From Bradyrhizobium sp. STM 3843 (lineage in GTDB: Bacteria; Pseudomonadota; Alphaproteobacteria; Rhizobiales; Xanthobacteraceae), in the NCBI RefSeq assembly GCF_000239815.1, contig NZ_CAFK01000039.1:22171-86170 (forward strand): a DNA stretch of 64,000 nucleotides. The letters are read 5' to 3'. Positions 34,546-43,123 of the stretch are shown piece by piece. Below the pieces are notes generated by a model. The model worked only from the letters and a program-made list of their open reading frames with translations, did not search any database and was not told the origin of the DNA. Positions within the stretch are counted from its first letter, which is position 1; the number at the start of each line of letters is the position of its first letter. Made by a program: the position numbers and the translations under genes.

Positions 34546-34955
34546 GGCAGCGAAGCCTCTTCGGATGAGCGCGGCAGCGGCGGCACGCGCGCGATCGTGT
34601 TCTTTCTGACGTATTCGGGCCGCTCCCGCCACGGCGGGAGCCCGGCCTCATGGCGCTGATGCAGCCGGGCAAAAGCCAGCACGTCATCGGCATGAGCGTC
34701 CGGATCGAGCGCGCCGACGATATAGGTCCATTTGCCGGGCGCGGAGACCGCGACCGTGCAGGAGCGATTGCAGTTCGAGAGGCATTCGACCGGCACGATG
34801 GTCACTTCGTCGCGCCGCTCGCCGGCAACAGCATGGATCGCCTCGAGCAGCCGCGCACCCGCGCGCGGCCCCTCGCTCGACACAGGCTCCGCAGTCTGCG
34901 TCTTGCAGGTGACGCAGACGAACAGCGTCGTCGCGTCAGGGGATGTATTGGTCAT
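34542..34955 (-). CDS. DUF1636 thioredoxin-like ferredoxin-type protein
   Basis: 137 residues. Cys14 and Cys17 (FVCVTCKTQ) and Cys58, Cys62 and Cys66 (VECLSNCNRSC) give the cysteine pattern of small 2Fe-2S thioredoxin-like proteins, followed by a strand (KWTYIVGALDP). DUF1636 genes are often found beside cobW in B12 loci. It could pass electrons or metal in cobalt handling, but no activity is known to me. It sits between a HupE-like transporter and cobW in the riboswitch-controlled operon, with a 4-base overlap with cobW. Confidence 0.85.
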   Translation of the reverse strand: MTNTSPDATTLFVCVTCKTQTAEPVSSEGPRAGARLLEAIHAVAGERRDEVTIVPVECLSNCNRSCTVAVSAPGKWTYIVGALDPDAHADDVLAFARLHQRHEAGLPPWRERPEYVRKNTIARVPPLPRSSEEASLP

Positions 34956-34958
34956 CAA

Positions 34959-35591
34959 CTAGCCAGCCAGACCGGCAGCCATGGCAGCCGCAGCGCCACC
35001 GACCAACATAATGGCCGCGCCCGCGGTCCGCACCGCGACAGATCCGAACGACACGCCGCGCGCTGCCACGAAGCGCGTGGCCGCGAACGCGCCTGCGGCA
35101 ATCAGGCTCTGGATCACAAGCAGCCCGGCGAGATAGGCGCCAAGCGGCGTATTTTCGGCGCCGACGATCGATTCACCCAGCGCATAGCCATGCACGAGGC
35201 CGGTGAGCGCAAACAGGATCGCGACCGGCAGCACGCCGAAGCCGCTGCGGAGAACGATCAACAGGCCGATCGCGGCGGTCGACAGTCCGACCAGCAGCTC
35301 CGCAGCGGGAATGTCCGCGCGCGCCACATGCAGCATCACGCCTGCGATCATCGCCGTGGTGAAGGCCAGCACCGGCGCGAAGCCGCGGCCGATCAGCGCC
35401 GCAATGATGCCGGCGCCGATGATCGCCGCGAAATGATCGAGCCCGATCACGGGATGGCCGAGGCCGGAGAGCAGGCCCTGCGTAAAGGTCTGCGGCAGCT
35501 TGCCGCCCATCATGTGATGCGCTGACGCGGGATCAGCGGCGAACAGCGCCAAAGCTGCAACTGCAAACGCAATGCGAATGGGATATCTCAT
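34959..35591 (-). CDS. HupE/UreJ-family transporter, probable cobalt uptake
   Basis: 210 residues: a signal peptide (to about residue 24, ending Ala-Ser-Ala), a His pair (AHHMMGG), and six or so membrane helices, with GLGHPVIGLDHFAAIIGAGI, the HP/GLDH motif of the family, in the first. HupE/UreJ proteins move nickel or cobalt. The cobalamin riboswitch just upstream and the cobW/cobN genes just downstream argue for cobalt here. It is the first gene of the operon and ends 3 bases before DUF1636 begins. Confidence 0.88.
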   Translation of the reverse strand: MRYPIRIAFAVAALALFAADPASAHHMMGGKLPQTFTQGLLSGLGHPVIGLDHFAAIIGAGIIAALIGRGFAPVLAFTTAMIAGVMLHVARADIPAAELLVGLSTAAIGLLIVLRSGFGVLPVAILFALTGLVHGYALGESIVGAENTPLGAYLAGLLVIQSLIAAGAFAATRFVAARGVSFGSVAVRTAGAAIMLVGGAAAAMAAGLAG

Positions 35592-35650
35592 GGCCGTCTC
35601 CGTCGATACCCGAACCGGATGGGTTCGTGCGATACGCTGCGCCCGACGGC

Positions 35651-35672
35651 ATCCCGGACGTTCCCGGGATCA
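35651..35672 (-). promoter_or_regulatory. Hairpin between riboswitch aptamer and hupE
   Basis: An inverted repeat with TCCCGG / CCGGGA arms lies between the B12 aptamer and the start of the HupE-like gene. A second one (CGAACC / GGTTCG) is closer to the start, near 35608-35625. One of them probably belongs to the expression platform that hides the ribosome site or ends transcription when cobalamin is bound. Confidence 0.45.
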
Positions 35673-35721
35673 GAACCCTGCATCGCGACTCCCCGCGCGA
35701 CGGGTCGGCCAACAGCAATGT

Positions 35722-35868
35722 CGACGGCAGGTCTCCTGGCTCTCGGGTCGCCGCGCGAGACCACCTTCCCGGTTTCCCAGTGGTCATAAGGCCTCGCACT
35801 CGCCGATTACAGTTGCGGGGGCAGCCGCGGCCTGGGGCTTGCGCCCGCACCGCGTTCCCTAAATCTCT
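35722..35868 (-). promoter_or_regulatory. Cobalamin riboswitch
   Basis: On the minus strand, in order: GGGAACGCGGTG (5 prime element), GCCCCCGCAACTGTAAT, CCACTGGGAAACCGGGAAGG, and the B12 box AGCCAGGAGACCTGCC at 35742-35727. This is the full conserved core of the class I cobalamin aptamer. It precedes the HupE-like gene at 35591 and so should turn down hupE, DUF1636, cobW, cobN, cobG, cobH, cobI and cobJ when adenosylcobalamin is plentiful. The divergent cobU gene is on the other strand and is not under it. Confidence 0.93.
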
Positions 35869-35937
35869 CCTTTCGGAGAACCGTCATCTGTTAGATACGG
35901 GATTGGGACAAAGCCCGTCAATCGGAATCCTGACCTC

Positions 35938-36474
35938 ATGCCGCCCTCCCCGCCCAACCCAGTCCTGCCGCACCTGACCCTGGTGCTGGGCGGTGCCCGT
36001 TCCGGCAAGAGCCGCTACGCGGAAGGGTTGATCACGGCCGCCGAACCGCCCTGGATCTATATTGCTACAGCCCAGGCCTTCGACGCGGAAATGACCGCGC
36101 GCATCGCTGAGCACAAAGCGCGTCGTGCCGAGGGATGGACGACGATCGAGGCGCCTCTCGATCTTGCAGCGGCGATTGTGGCACATGGCGGTGCCAGGAC
36201 GCCGGTTCTGATCGACTGCCTCACGCTCTGGCTCAGCAATGTCATGCTGGCCGGCCGCGACGTTGCCGCGGCTTGCCGTGAGCTCGTCGATGCAATAGCC
36301 CAGGCGAAGCGGCCGATCGTCGCCGTCTCCAATGAGGTCGGGCTTGGCATCGTGCCTGACAACGCGCTCGCGCGCGCGTTTCGCGATGCGCAGGGCCGCC
36401 TCAACCAGGACATCGCGGCACTGGCCGATCGCGTCATCCTGATGGCAGCGGGCCTGCCGCTGACATTGAAATAG
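35938..36474 (+). CDS. cobU: Bifunctional adenosylcobinamide kinase / phosphate guanylyltransferase
   Basis: 178 residues (CobP in Pseudomonas denitrificans naming). LTLVLGGARSGKSRYAEGLI is the P-loop of CobU, EHKARRAEGWTTIEAP carries the guanylylated His region, and VLIDCLTLWLSNV and VSNEVGLGIVPDN are further signatures. It phosphorylates adenosylcobinamide and then makes the GDP derivative used by cobS. It heads the plus-strand unit cobU-cobO-cobQ and is divergent from the riboswitch transcript. Confidence 0.94.
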   Translation: MPPSPPNPVLPHLTLVLGGARSGKSRYAEGLITAAEPPWIYIATAQAFDAEMTARIAEHKARRAEGWTTIEAPLDLAAAIVAHGGARTPVLIDCLTLWLSNVMLAGRDVAAACRELVDAIAQAKRPIVAVSNEVGLGIVPDNALARAFRDAQGRLNQDIAALADRVILMAAGLPLTLK

Positions 36475-36494
36475 CGCATCGAGAGGACATCAGA

Positions 36495-37103
36495 ATGAGT
36501 GAAAGCAACGAGGATGCGCGTCACAAGTCCAAGATGGAGAACCGCAAGGCCATCCAGGACGCCGAGGTCGCATCAAAGACCATCGAGAAGGGTCTGTTGA
36601 TCGTTCACACCGGCAAGGGCAAGGGAAAATCCACCGCAGCCTGGGGCTTGATGCTGCGCGCGCTCGGCCGTGGCTTCCGCATCGGCGTGGTGCAGTTCGG
36701 CAAGGGCGCGTGGGAGACCGGCGAGCGCAAGGCGATCGAAAAGTTTGGCGACCAGGTCTCGTGGCATACGCTCGGCGAAGGTTTCACCTGGGAAACCCAG
36801 GATCGCGCCCGCGATGTCGCTGCGGCCAAGCGCGCGTGGGCCAAGGCGAAGGAGCTGATGGCGGATCCTTCCATCGGGCTCGTGATTCTCGATGAGCTCA
36901 ACATCGCGCTGCGCTACGATCATCTGCCGATTGCCGAGGTCGTCGAAACGTTGCGTACGCGCCGTCCTGACCTGCACGTCGTCGTCACCGGCCGCAATGC
37001 CAAGCCGGAGCTGATCGACGCCGCCGATCTCGTCACCGAGATGAACCTGGTGAAGCACCATTTCGCTGCCGGCGTGAAGGCGCAGGAAGGCATCGAGTTC
37101 TAA
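36495..37103 (+). CDS. cobO: Cob(I)yrinic acid a,c-diamide adenosyltransferase CobO
   Basis: 202 residues. [20 protein letters not shown] is the CobO/BtuR P-loop region, with [20 protein letters not shown] and [20 protein letters not shown] (Walker B). It attaches the 5 prime-deoxyadenosyl group to Co(I). It lies 20 bases after cobU and 4 bases before cobQ, so the three genes form an operon. Confidence 0.95.
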   Translation: MSESNEDARHKSKMENRKAIQDAEVASKTIEKGLLIVHTGKGKGKSTAAWGLMLRALGRGFRIGVVQFGKGAWETGERKAIEKFGDQVSWHTLGEGFTWETQDRARDVAAAKRAWAKAKELMADPSIGLVILDELNIALRYDHLPIAEVVETLRTRRPDLHVVVTGRNAKPELIDAADLVTEMNLVKHHFAAGVKAQEGIEF

Positions 37104-37107
37104 GCTC

Positions 37108-38598
37108 ATGGTCGCGCGCGCCATCATGTTTCAGGGCACCGGCTCCGACGTCGGCAAGTCGCTGATCGTCGCGGGCCTTGCGCGCGCGCTGACATTGCGC
37201 GGGTTCAAGGTGGCGCCGTTCAAGCCGCAGAACATGTCGAACAATGCAGCCGTGACCGCCGATGGCGGTGAGATCGGCCGCGCCCAGGCGCTGCAGGCGC
37301 GCGCGGCGAAGCGCCCGACGTCCGTTCATATGAACCCGGTGCTGTTGAAGCCGCAGAGCGAGATCGGATCGCAGGTGGTGGTGCAGGGCCGCGTGATCGG
37401 CAACGCCAGGGCGTCGGCCTATCAGGCCATGAAGCCGCAACTGATGATTGCGGTGCTCGACAGTTTTTCGTATCTCGCTGACGACGCTGATATCGTGCTG
37501 GTCGAAGGTGCCGGCTCGGCGTCGGAGATCAATCTTCGCGCCGGCGACATCGCCAATATGGGCTTTGCCCGCGCCGCGAACCTACCCGTCGTGCTGATCG
37601 GCGACATCGATCGTGGCGGAGTCATCGCCAGTTTGGTTGGCACCAAGGCCGTGCTGGCCGCCGAGGATGCCGCGCTGATCGCAGGCTTTCTCGTCAACAA
37701 GTTCCGCGGCGATCCCGCGTTGTTTGCGAGTGGGATGGCTGACATCGCGGCACGGACCGGCTGGCAGGCGCTCGGGCTCGTGCCGCATTTCAATGAGGCG
37801 CAACGGCTGCCGGCCGAGGATGCGCTCGGTCTGCCTTCCCGTGACCGATCGGGAGAAGGCGGTCTGCCCAAGATCGTCGTGCTCGCCTATCCACGCGTTT
37901 CGAATTTCGACGAGTTCGATCCGTTGCGGCTGGAAGCCGGCATCGAGCTGCAGTTTCTGCGTCCGGGCGAGCCAATCCCCGGAGACGCCGCCATCGTCAT
38001 CCTGCCGGGGTCGAAGGCGACCATCGCCGATCTGGCTGCCCTGCAGCAGACCGGCTGGGATATCGATCTCGCCGCCCACATCCGCCGTGGCGGACGGGTG
38101 CTCGGGATCTGCGGCGGCTATCAGATGCTGGGCCAGATCATCAGCGACCCCGATGGTCGCGAGGGGCCGGCCGGCGCGGTCCCCGGGCTCGGACTGCTCG
38201 ACGTGGCGACGGTGCTGACCTCGGACAAGGCGCTGCGTGAGGTCAGCGGCTCCCTGCACGACGGCGGCGCGCGCTTTCGCGGCTATGAGATGCATATCGG
38301 CCAGACCACCGGCGCTGACACCATCAGGCCATTCCTGACCTTCGATGATGGCCGCTGCGACGGCGCGGTCGATGCCAGCGGCCGCGTCGCGGGGTGTTAT
38401 GTGCACGGGTTGTTCAGCGACGACGGCCTGCGCGAGCGATGGCTGGAGATGCTCGGTGCCGTATCGACGGTGGCGGATTATGACGCCGAGGTCGAGACCA
38501 CGCTCGACGCCCTTGCCGCGCATCTTGAACGGCACCTCGATATCGACCGCATTCTGGACTTGGCACGCCGGCCCACGCTTTCAGTCAGCGCCAGATAG
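37108..38598 (+). CDS. cobQ: Cobyric acid synthase CobQ
   Basis: 496 residues. The N-terminal domain has [20 protein letters not shown] and [20 protein letters not shown]; the C-terminal glutamine amidotransferase domain has [14 protein letters not shown] with the nucleophile Cys and YVHGLF with the His. It amidates carboxylates b, d, e and g of adenosylcobyrinic acid diamide. The last 14 bases overlap the convergent cbiB gene. Confidence 0.95.
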   Translation: MVARAIMFQGTGSDVGKSLIVAGLARALTLRGFKVAPFKPQNMSNNAAVTADGGEIGRAQALQARAAKRPTSVHMNPVLLKPQSEIGSQVVVQGRVIGNARASAYQAMKPQLMIAVLDSFSYLADDADIVLVEGAGSASEINLRAGDIANMGFARAANLPVVLIGDIDRGGVIASLVGTKAVLAAEDAALIAGFLVNKFRGDPALFASGMADIAARTGWQALGLVPHFNEAQRLPAEDALGLPSRDRSGEGGLPKIVVLAYPRVSNFDEFDPLRLEAGIELQFLRPGEPIPGDAAIVILPGSKATIADLAALQQTGWDIDLAAHIRRGGRVLGICGGYQMLGQIISDPDGREGPAGAVPGLGLLDVATVLTSDKALREVSGSLHDGGARFRGYEMHIGQTTGADTIRPFLTFDDGRCDGAVDASGRVAGCYVHGLFSDDGLRERWLEMLGAVSTVADYDAEVETTLDALAAHLERHLDIDRILDLARRPTLSVSAR

Positions 38599-39562
38599 CG
38601 ATCACCACAACCAGCGCGGCGAGGACCAGCGCCTGAACGGCGCAGGCGGCTCGGTAGAACCGCAATGCGCGCCGGATATCGCTCGCCTTAGCGTCGGCTT
38701 TCCCCTCGCCCATCCAGGCGTCGTCGACAATCTCACCGTGATAGACCCGCGGGCCGGCCAGCCGCAGGCGGAGCGCGCCGGCCATCGCGGCTTCCGGCCA
38801 GCCAGCATTGGGCGAGCGGTGCTTGTGCGCGTCACGCCAAAGCGCGGGTATCGCACCGCGCGCTGACGCGCCGGGGATGGCAACGGTCGCAAACACAAGC
38901 CACAGCGCTGAGAGCCGCGAGGCCGGCAGATTGATGAGATCGTCAAACCGCGCTACCGCCCAGCCGAAGGCGCGGTGCCGCTCCGACAGATGCCCGATCA
39001 TGCTGTCGGCGGTATTGATGGACTTGTAGATCAGCATGCCCGGCAGGCCGGCGATGGCGAGCCAGAACAGCGGCGCGACCACCCCGTCGGAGAAATTCTC
39101 GGCCAGGCTCTCGATCGCCGCACGCGCCACGCCCGCTTCATCGAGGCTTTCGGGGTCGCGGCCGACGATCATCGAGACGGCTCGGCGGCCGCCAACGAGG
39201 CCTTCTTTCTCAAGCGCTGAGGCGACTGCCGCCACATGCTGATCAAGACTGCGCTGTGCCAGCAGGCTGCTGGCGAGGAGCCCTAGGACGCCGGTGGCGA
39301 ATGGCTCGGGCAATGCCAAGCGCGCCGCTGCCGTGAGCCCCAGCCCAATGGATGCAGCCGCCATGATGAGCAGGAGTACCAACGCAGCGCCCCAGAGGCG
39401 ACGGAGGGTGAACGAGTCCGAAGCGCGGTTCCAGTGCCGGTCCGCCCATGCTATCAGCGCGCCGATCCACATCACGGGATGGCCGATGCGGCGCACCAGC
39501 GCTTGCGGGTAGCCGAACAGCGCCTCAACGATCAACGCAGCGAGCGCAACGGCGAGAAACAT
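38585..39562 (-). CDS. cbiB: Adenosylcobinamide-phosphate synthase CbiB (CobD)
   Basis: 325 residues with several membrane helices. [20 protein letters not shown] at the N-terminus, [20 protein letters not shown] and [20 protein letters not shown] in the middle and [20 protein letters not shown] match CbiB. It joins the aminopropanol arm to adenosylcobyric acid. It is a single minus-strand gene; its ATG lies 23 bases from the divergent cobD start. Confidence 0.94.
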   Translation of the reverse strand: MFLAVALAALIVEALFGYPQALVRRIGHPVMWIGALIAWADRHWNRASDSFTLRRLWGAALVLLLIMAAASIGLGLTAAARLALPEPFATGVLGLLASSLLAQRSLDQHVAAVASALEKEGLVGGRRAVSMIVGRDPESLDEAGVARAAIESLAENFSDGVVAPLFWLAIAGLPGMLIYKSINTADSMIGHLSERHRAFGWAVARFDDLINLPASRLSALWLVFATVAIPGASARGAIPALWRDAHKHRSPNAGWPEAAMAGALRLRLAGPRVYHGEIVDDAWMGEGKADAKASDIRRALRFYRAACAVQALVLAALVVVIAIWR

Positions 39563-39585
39563 CGAGATCCAATCGAAGGCCTGAT

Positions 39586-40635
39586 ATGAACGACAGAGCG
39601 ACTAGCACGCCAGGAACCGCATCGGAAGCGGTCGTTCACGGCGGCAATATCGACGAGGTCAGTCGGCTTTATCCTGACGCGCCCAAGCCCTGGATCGATC
39701 TGTCGACCGGGATCAATCCGATCCCCTATCCTGTCCCGCCGCTTTCCGCCGATGCCTGGTCGCGATTGCCGACCAAGGCGGACGAACAAGCCTTGCTGGC
39801 CGCCGCCGCACATCGCTACGGCGTACGCGTGCTGAATAGCATCGTCGCCGCGCCGGGCACACAAGCTCTGCTGCAGATCATCCCTCGCCTGCGTCCATCC
39901 GGCTCCGTGGCAGTGCTCGCACCGACCTATGAGGAGCACGCGTTGTGCTGGCGCAGTTGCGGACACAAGGTTCGCCTAGTCGACAGGATCGATGCGCTGG
40001 CAGAGGCCGACGTCGCCGTGGTCGTCAATCCCAATAATCCGACCGGACAATTGCTGCCGCGCGCCACGCTTCACGCACTCGGCGCGGTGCTCGCCGGCCG
40101 CAATGGCCTGCTGGTCGTGGATGAAGCTTTTGCTGATTTGTGTCCCGTGCAGGCAAGCCTGACTTCCAATCTTCCGCCGGCGACCCTCGTGCTGCGCTCC
40201 TTCGGCAAGACTTACGGTCTCGCAGGGGTAAGACTTGGCTTCGCCATTACCTCCTTCGACATGGCCGATCGGCTGCATCGCGCGCTGGGCCCATGGGCTG
40301 TCTCGGGGCCAGCGCTCGCGATCGGAACCGCGGCTTTAGGCGACGATCGTTGGCTGGAACAAGCACGCGCGTGCTTGACGCTTGACGGCCAACGCCTCGA
40401 TGCGTTGCTGAGCGCTGCAGGTTGCACACCGCTGAGTTTCGGGTCTGTAACCCTCTGTGGGTCGCCTCTGTTCAGGCTTGTTGAGAGTATGGGCGCCGCA
40501 GATTTCGCCGACAGGCTCGCGCGGCATGGCATTCATGTCAGGCGATTTTCATACAACCCGGCGTGGCTGCGCTTCGGCCTGCCCGGCTGCGAGCGGGAAT
40601 GGCAGCGCCTCGCCGATGCGCTCAGCGCCAACTGA
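39586..40635 (+). CDS. cobD: Threonine-phosphate decarboxylase CobD (CobC of P. denitrificans)
   Basis: 349 residues of the PLP aminotransferase fold type I. WIDLSTGINPIPYPVPP opens the fold, VVVNPNNPTGQLLPRATL binds the cofactor, and RSFGKTYGLAGVRLGF holds the PLP lysine. It makes aminopropanol phosphate from threonine phosphate for the nucleotide loop. The ATG at 39586 is used; the longer upstream frame is antisense to cbiB. The 3 prime end overlaps convergent cobS by 14 bases. Confidence 0.92.
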   Translation: MNDRATSTPGTASEAVVHGGNIDEVSRLYPDAPKPWIDLSTGINPIPYPVPPLSADAWSRLPTKADEQALLAAAAHRYGVRVLNSIVAAPGTQALLQIIPRLRPSGSVAVLAPTYEEHALCWRSCGHKVRLVDRIDALAEADVAVVVNPNNPTGQLLPRATLHALGAVLAGRNGLLVVDEAFADLCPVQASLTSNLPPATLVLRSFGKTYGLAGVRLGFAITSFDMADRLHRALGPWAVSGPALAIGTAALGDDRWLEQARACLTLDGQRLDALLSAAGCTPLSFGSVTLCGSPLFRLVESMGAADFADRLARHGIHVRRFSYNPAWLRFGLPGCEREWQRLADALSAN

Positions 40636-41347
40636 GCACGCAGGCGAACAGCAGCAGGGTCTCGGTCACCTCGATACCGGCGCCGAGGCCATCGCCGGTG
40701 ATGCCGCCGAGCCGCCATTGCCAGTAGAGCGCGATCGCCGGGATCACCACGAGGGCAAGCAGCGTCGGGCGCGCGCCGAACATGGCGAGAACAACGAGCG
40801 CCAGAGCCCAGACTCCGATCATCAACCAGCCGACGCTGTTTGCGACGCTTGCACCGAGCCCGGGCTTCAACGATACGAGCAGCCTGCTCCAGAGCAACGT
40901 GCCCCAGCGCGCCCAAGCCGGAATAACAAGCAGCGCCCACGGCGCGAGCGTCGGCGGCAATTGCGCAATCAGCACGAGTTTCGCCGCGATCTGGAGCGCG
41001 ATTGCGACCACGGCAAAATTGCCGGCATGAGGATCACCCAGCACATCGATGAAGCGATCGGGCTTGCCATGCGACGCGCCGAATGCATCCGCAACGTCGC
41101 CGAGCCCATCGAGGTGCAGCGCCCCGGTGATCCAGATCCAGGCCGCGAGCACGGCCAGCGCAACCACCCAGGAATCGTTGCCATGGAGGATGCGCGCGAT
41201 CAGCGCCAGGCAGATACCGACAACGAGTCCGACCGCAGGAAAGTAGATTGCCGCGCGCGCGAGATCGCCTGCCTCAGCATCCTTGATGCGAGGCGTCGGC
41301 AGCCGTGTCAGGAACTGCAGCGCGATCCAGAATTCACGCAGGCTCAT
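40622..41347 (-). CDS. cobS: Adenosylcobinamide-GDP ribazoletransferase CobS (CobV)
   Basis: 241 residues, five or more membrane helices. REFWIALQFLTRLPTPRIKD at the N-terminus, HLDGLGDVADAFGASHGKPD with the conserved Asp-rich HLDGLxDxxDA motif, and DPHAGNFAVVAIALQIAAKL identify cobalamin synthase. It joins adenosylcobinamide-GDP to alpha-ribazole. The ATG at 41347 overlaps the end of the phosphatase gene (ATGA). Confidence 0.93.
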   Translation of the reverse strand: MSLREFWIALQFLTRLPTPRIKDAEAGDLARAAIYFPAVGLVVGICLALIARILHGNDSWVVALAVLAAWIWITGALHLDGLGDVADAFGASHGKPDRFIDVLGDPHAGNFAVVAIALQIAAKLVLIAQLPPTLAPWALLVIPAWARWGTLLWSRLLVSLKPGLGASVANSVGWLMIGVWALALVVLAMFGARPTLLALVVIPAIALYWQWRLGGITGDGLGAGIEVTETLLLFACVLSWR

Positions 41348-41940
41348 GGCTGGATGATCTCGACGAGTTCGCCCCAGAGCGCGCCGTCCTCGCCGCGCCC
41401 AATCTCGAGCGTGATACGCGTGGCGGGCTTGATGCGCAAACTCCACAGCGATCGCAGCGGCCAGCCCAAGACCAGCGACAGTGCTGCGCGGATCGCCCCG
41501 CCATGGGTGACGACGAGCACGGGAGAGAGCTCGGGATTCGCGGTCAGCCGATCGAGCGCGCGCCCGACGCGATGCTGGAGGCTGGTCCAGCTTTCACCCT
41601 CGGGTGCGGTGAACGCAGCGGGGTCCGCGTAGAAAGCCTCGAGCAACGCGGCATCGCCGGGCTCTGTCGCGATCTCGCGACGCTCGCGGCCGTCCCACCG
41701 ACCGAAATCGAGCTCGCGCCAATCCGGATCGATCTGCAGCGGTGTGGCCATTCGTCGCGAATGCTTCTCGGCAGCGGAGCGCGCCCGCACCAGCGGCGAG
41801 CTTACGATGAGCTTCCAATCTCGATATTTCGTCTGCGTGGCAAATTGTTGCGAGCCGGTCTGGCTCAGGGGAGGATCAGTGCGACCATCGAGATAGCCAT
41901 CGCGGCCGGTGTCGCCATGCCGCAGGAGATCGATGCGCAT
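41344..41940 (-). CDS. Histidine phosphatase, probable alpha-ribazole phosphatase
   Basis: 198 residues. RIDLLRHGDTGRDGYLDGRT gives the RHG catalytic His motif, and VLVVTHGGAIRAALSLVLGW gives the second His. The family equals Salmonella CobC, which removes phosphate from alpha-ribazole phosphate or adenosylcobalamin phosphate. Its position between cobT and cobS, with a TGATG join to cobT and an ATGA join to cobS, strongly supports a role in nucleotide-loop assembly. Confidence 0.9.
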   Translation of the reverse strand: MRIDLLRHGDTGRDGYLDGRTDPPLSQTGSQQFATQTKYRDWKLIVSSPLVRARSAAEKHSRRMATPLQIDPDWRELDFGRWDGRERREIATEPGDAALLEAFYADPAAFTAPEGESWTSLQHRVGRALDRLTANPELSPVLVVTHGGAIRAALSLVLGWPLRSLWSLRIKPATRITLEIGRGEDGALWGELVEIIQP

Positions 41941-43007
41941 CAGCTCGTGCGGCCCGACACGGCGGCCTCGGCGAAGGTCGCCATCCCGTTATGGAGCGCA
42001 CAGGCCAGCCGCAGCAGCGGCAGCGCGGTGGCCGCACCGGAGGCTTCGCCGAGCCGCAGATCGAGGTCGATCAGCGACCGCGCGTCGAGGACGTCCAGCA
42101 CGATCCCATGACCGCGTTCCGCCGAGCGATGCGAGAAGATCAGCCAGGGACGGCATGAGGGATTGAGCTTGACGGCAGCAAGGGCAGCGACCGACACGAT
42201 GAAGCCGTCAATCAGAACCGGGATGCCCATTTGCGCAGCCGCAATGATCGCACCGGTCATCGCCACGATCTCGAGCCCGCCAACGGCCGCGAGCACGGTC
42301 TGCACGGGGGTTCCGACCTCAAGTCCGTGCAGCACGAGCGCATCGGCGATCACGCGCGCCTTTCGCGATCGCCCTTCCCCGTCGAGCCCGGTACCGCCGC
42401 CGACGATATCATCCGCGGCGCAGCCGAGCAGCGCCGCCGCAATCGCCGCAGCCGAGGTCGTGTTGCCGATTCCCATTTCGCCCAGAATCACCAGGTGCGG
42501 TTTGCGCTCCGCCTGTCGTGCGACCGCGCGCAGCCCGCAGGCAAGCGCAAACGCCATCTCCTCCAAGGTCAGTGCCGGCGCAATGCTGAAATCTCGTGCG
42601 CCAGCGCGGGGCTTATCGACGATCACGCCAGTGATCGGCTCCTCACATAATGTGCCGGCATCGACGAGCTCGAGCGGACAGCCGAGCGTGCGCGCCAGCA
42701 CCGAGATTGCGGCCCCGCCAGCTGCAAAGTTGTGCAGCATCTGCACGGTCACTTCGGAGGGATAGGCCGAGACCCCACGGGCTGTGATCCCGTGATCGCC
42801 GGCAAACAGGATAATCGGCACCCGATCCGCACCCGGCCTATCGGTGGCCTGCAGCGCTGCCAGCTGGACGGCGACCTCCTCGAGCCGTCCGAGCGAGCCC
42901 AGCGGCTTGGTCAGCTGCGACTGGCGCGCGAGCGCTGCCTCGCGGTGGCGCTCCGAGGGAGCTGGACATCTGACGTTCATCCAATCAGGCAACACGGCGA
43001 CTTCCAT
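41940..43007 (-). CDS. cobT: Nicotinate-nucleotide dimethylbenzimidazole phosphoribosyltransferase CobT
   Basis: 355 residues (CobU in Pseudomonas denitrificans naming). TKPLGSLGRLEEVAVQLAAL, PIILFAGDHGITARGVSAYP, and GEMGIGNTTSAAAIAAALLG are the CobT signatures, and the catalytic Glu is expected near the C-terminal helix. It activates dimethylbenzimidazole, made by BluB, to alpha-ribazole phosphate. The ATG at 43007 fits the usual N-terminus; ATGs further upstream are in frame. It is the first gene of the cobT-phosphatase-cobS unit. Confidence 0.94.
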   Translation of the reverse strand: MEVAVLPDWMNVRCPAPSERHREAALARQSQLTKPLGSLGRLEEVAVQLAALQATDRPGADRVPIILFAGDHGITARGVSAYPSEVTVQMLHNFAAGGAAISVLARTLGCPLELVDAGTLCEEPITGVIVDKPRAGARDFSIAPALTLEEMAFALACGLRAVARQAERKPHLVILGEMGIGNTTSAAAIAAALLGCAADDIVGGGTGLDGEGRSRKARVIADALVLHGLEVGTPVQTVLAAVGGLEIVAMTGAIIAAAQMGIPVLIDGFIVSVAALAAVKLNPSCRPWLIFSHRSAERGHGIVLDVLDARSLIDLDLRLGEASGAATALPLLRLACALHNGMATFAEAAVSGRTS

Positions 43008-43123
43008 AGCAAAGAATCGAACTGGCACGATTGCCATCGGCGCGGCGGCGTGACAAGCAGCCTTCATACCGCTGATTTGAACGCGCCCGCTCCGATGGCA
43101 CCTTATACTGTCATTTAAGTGTC

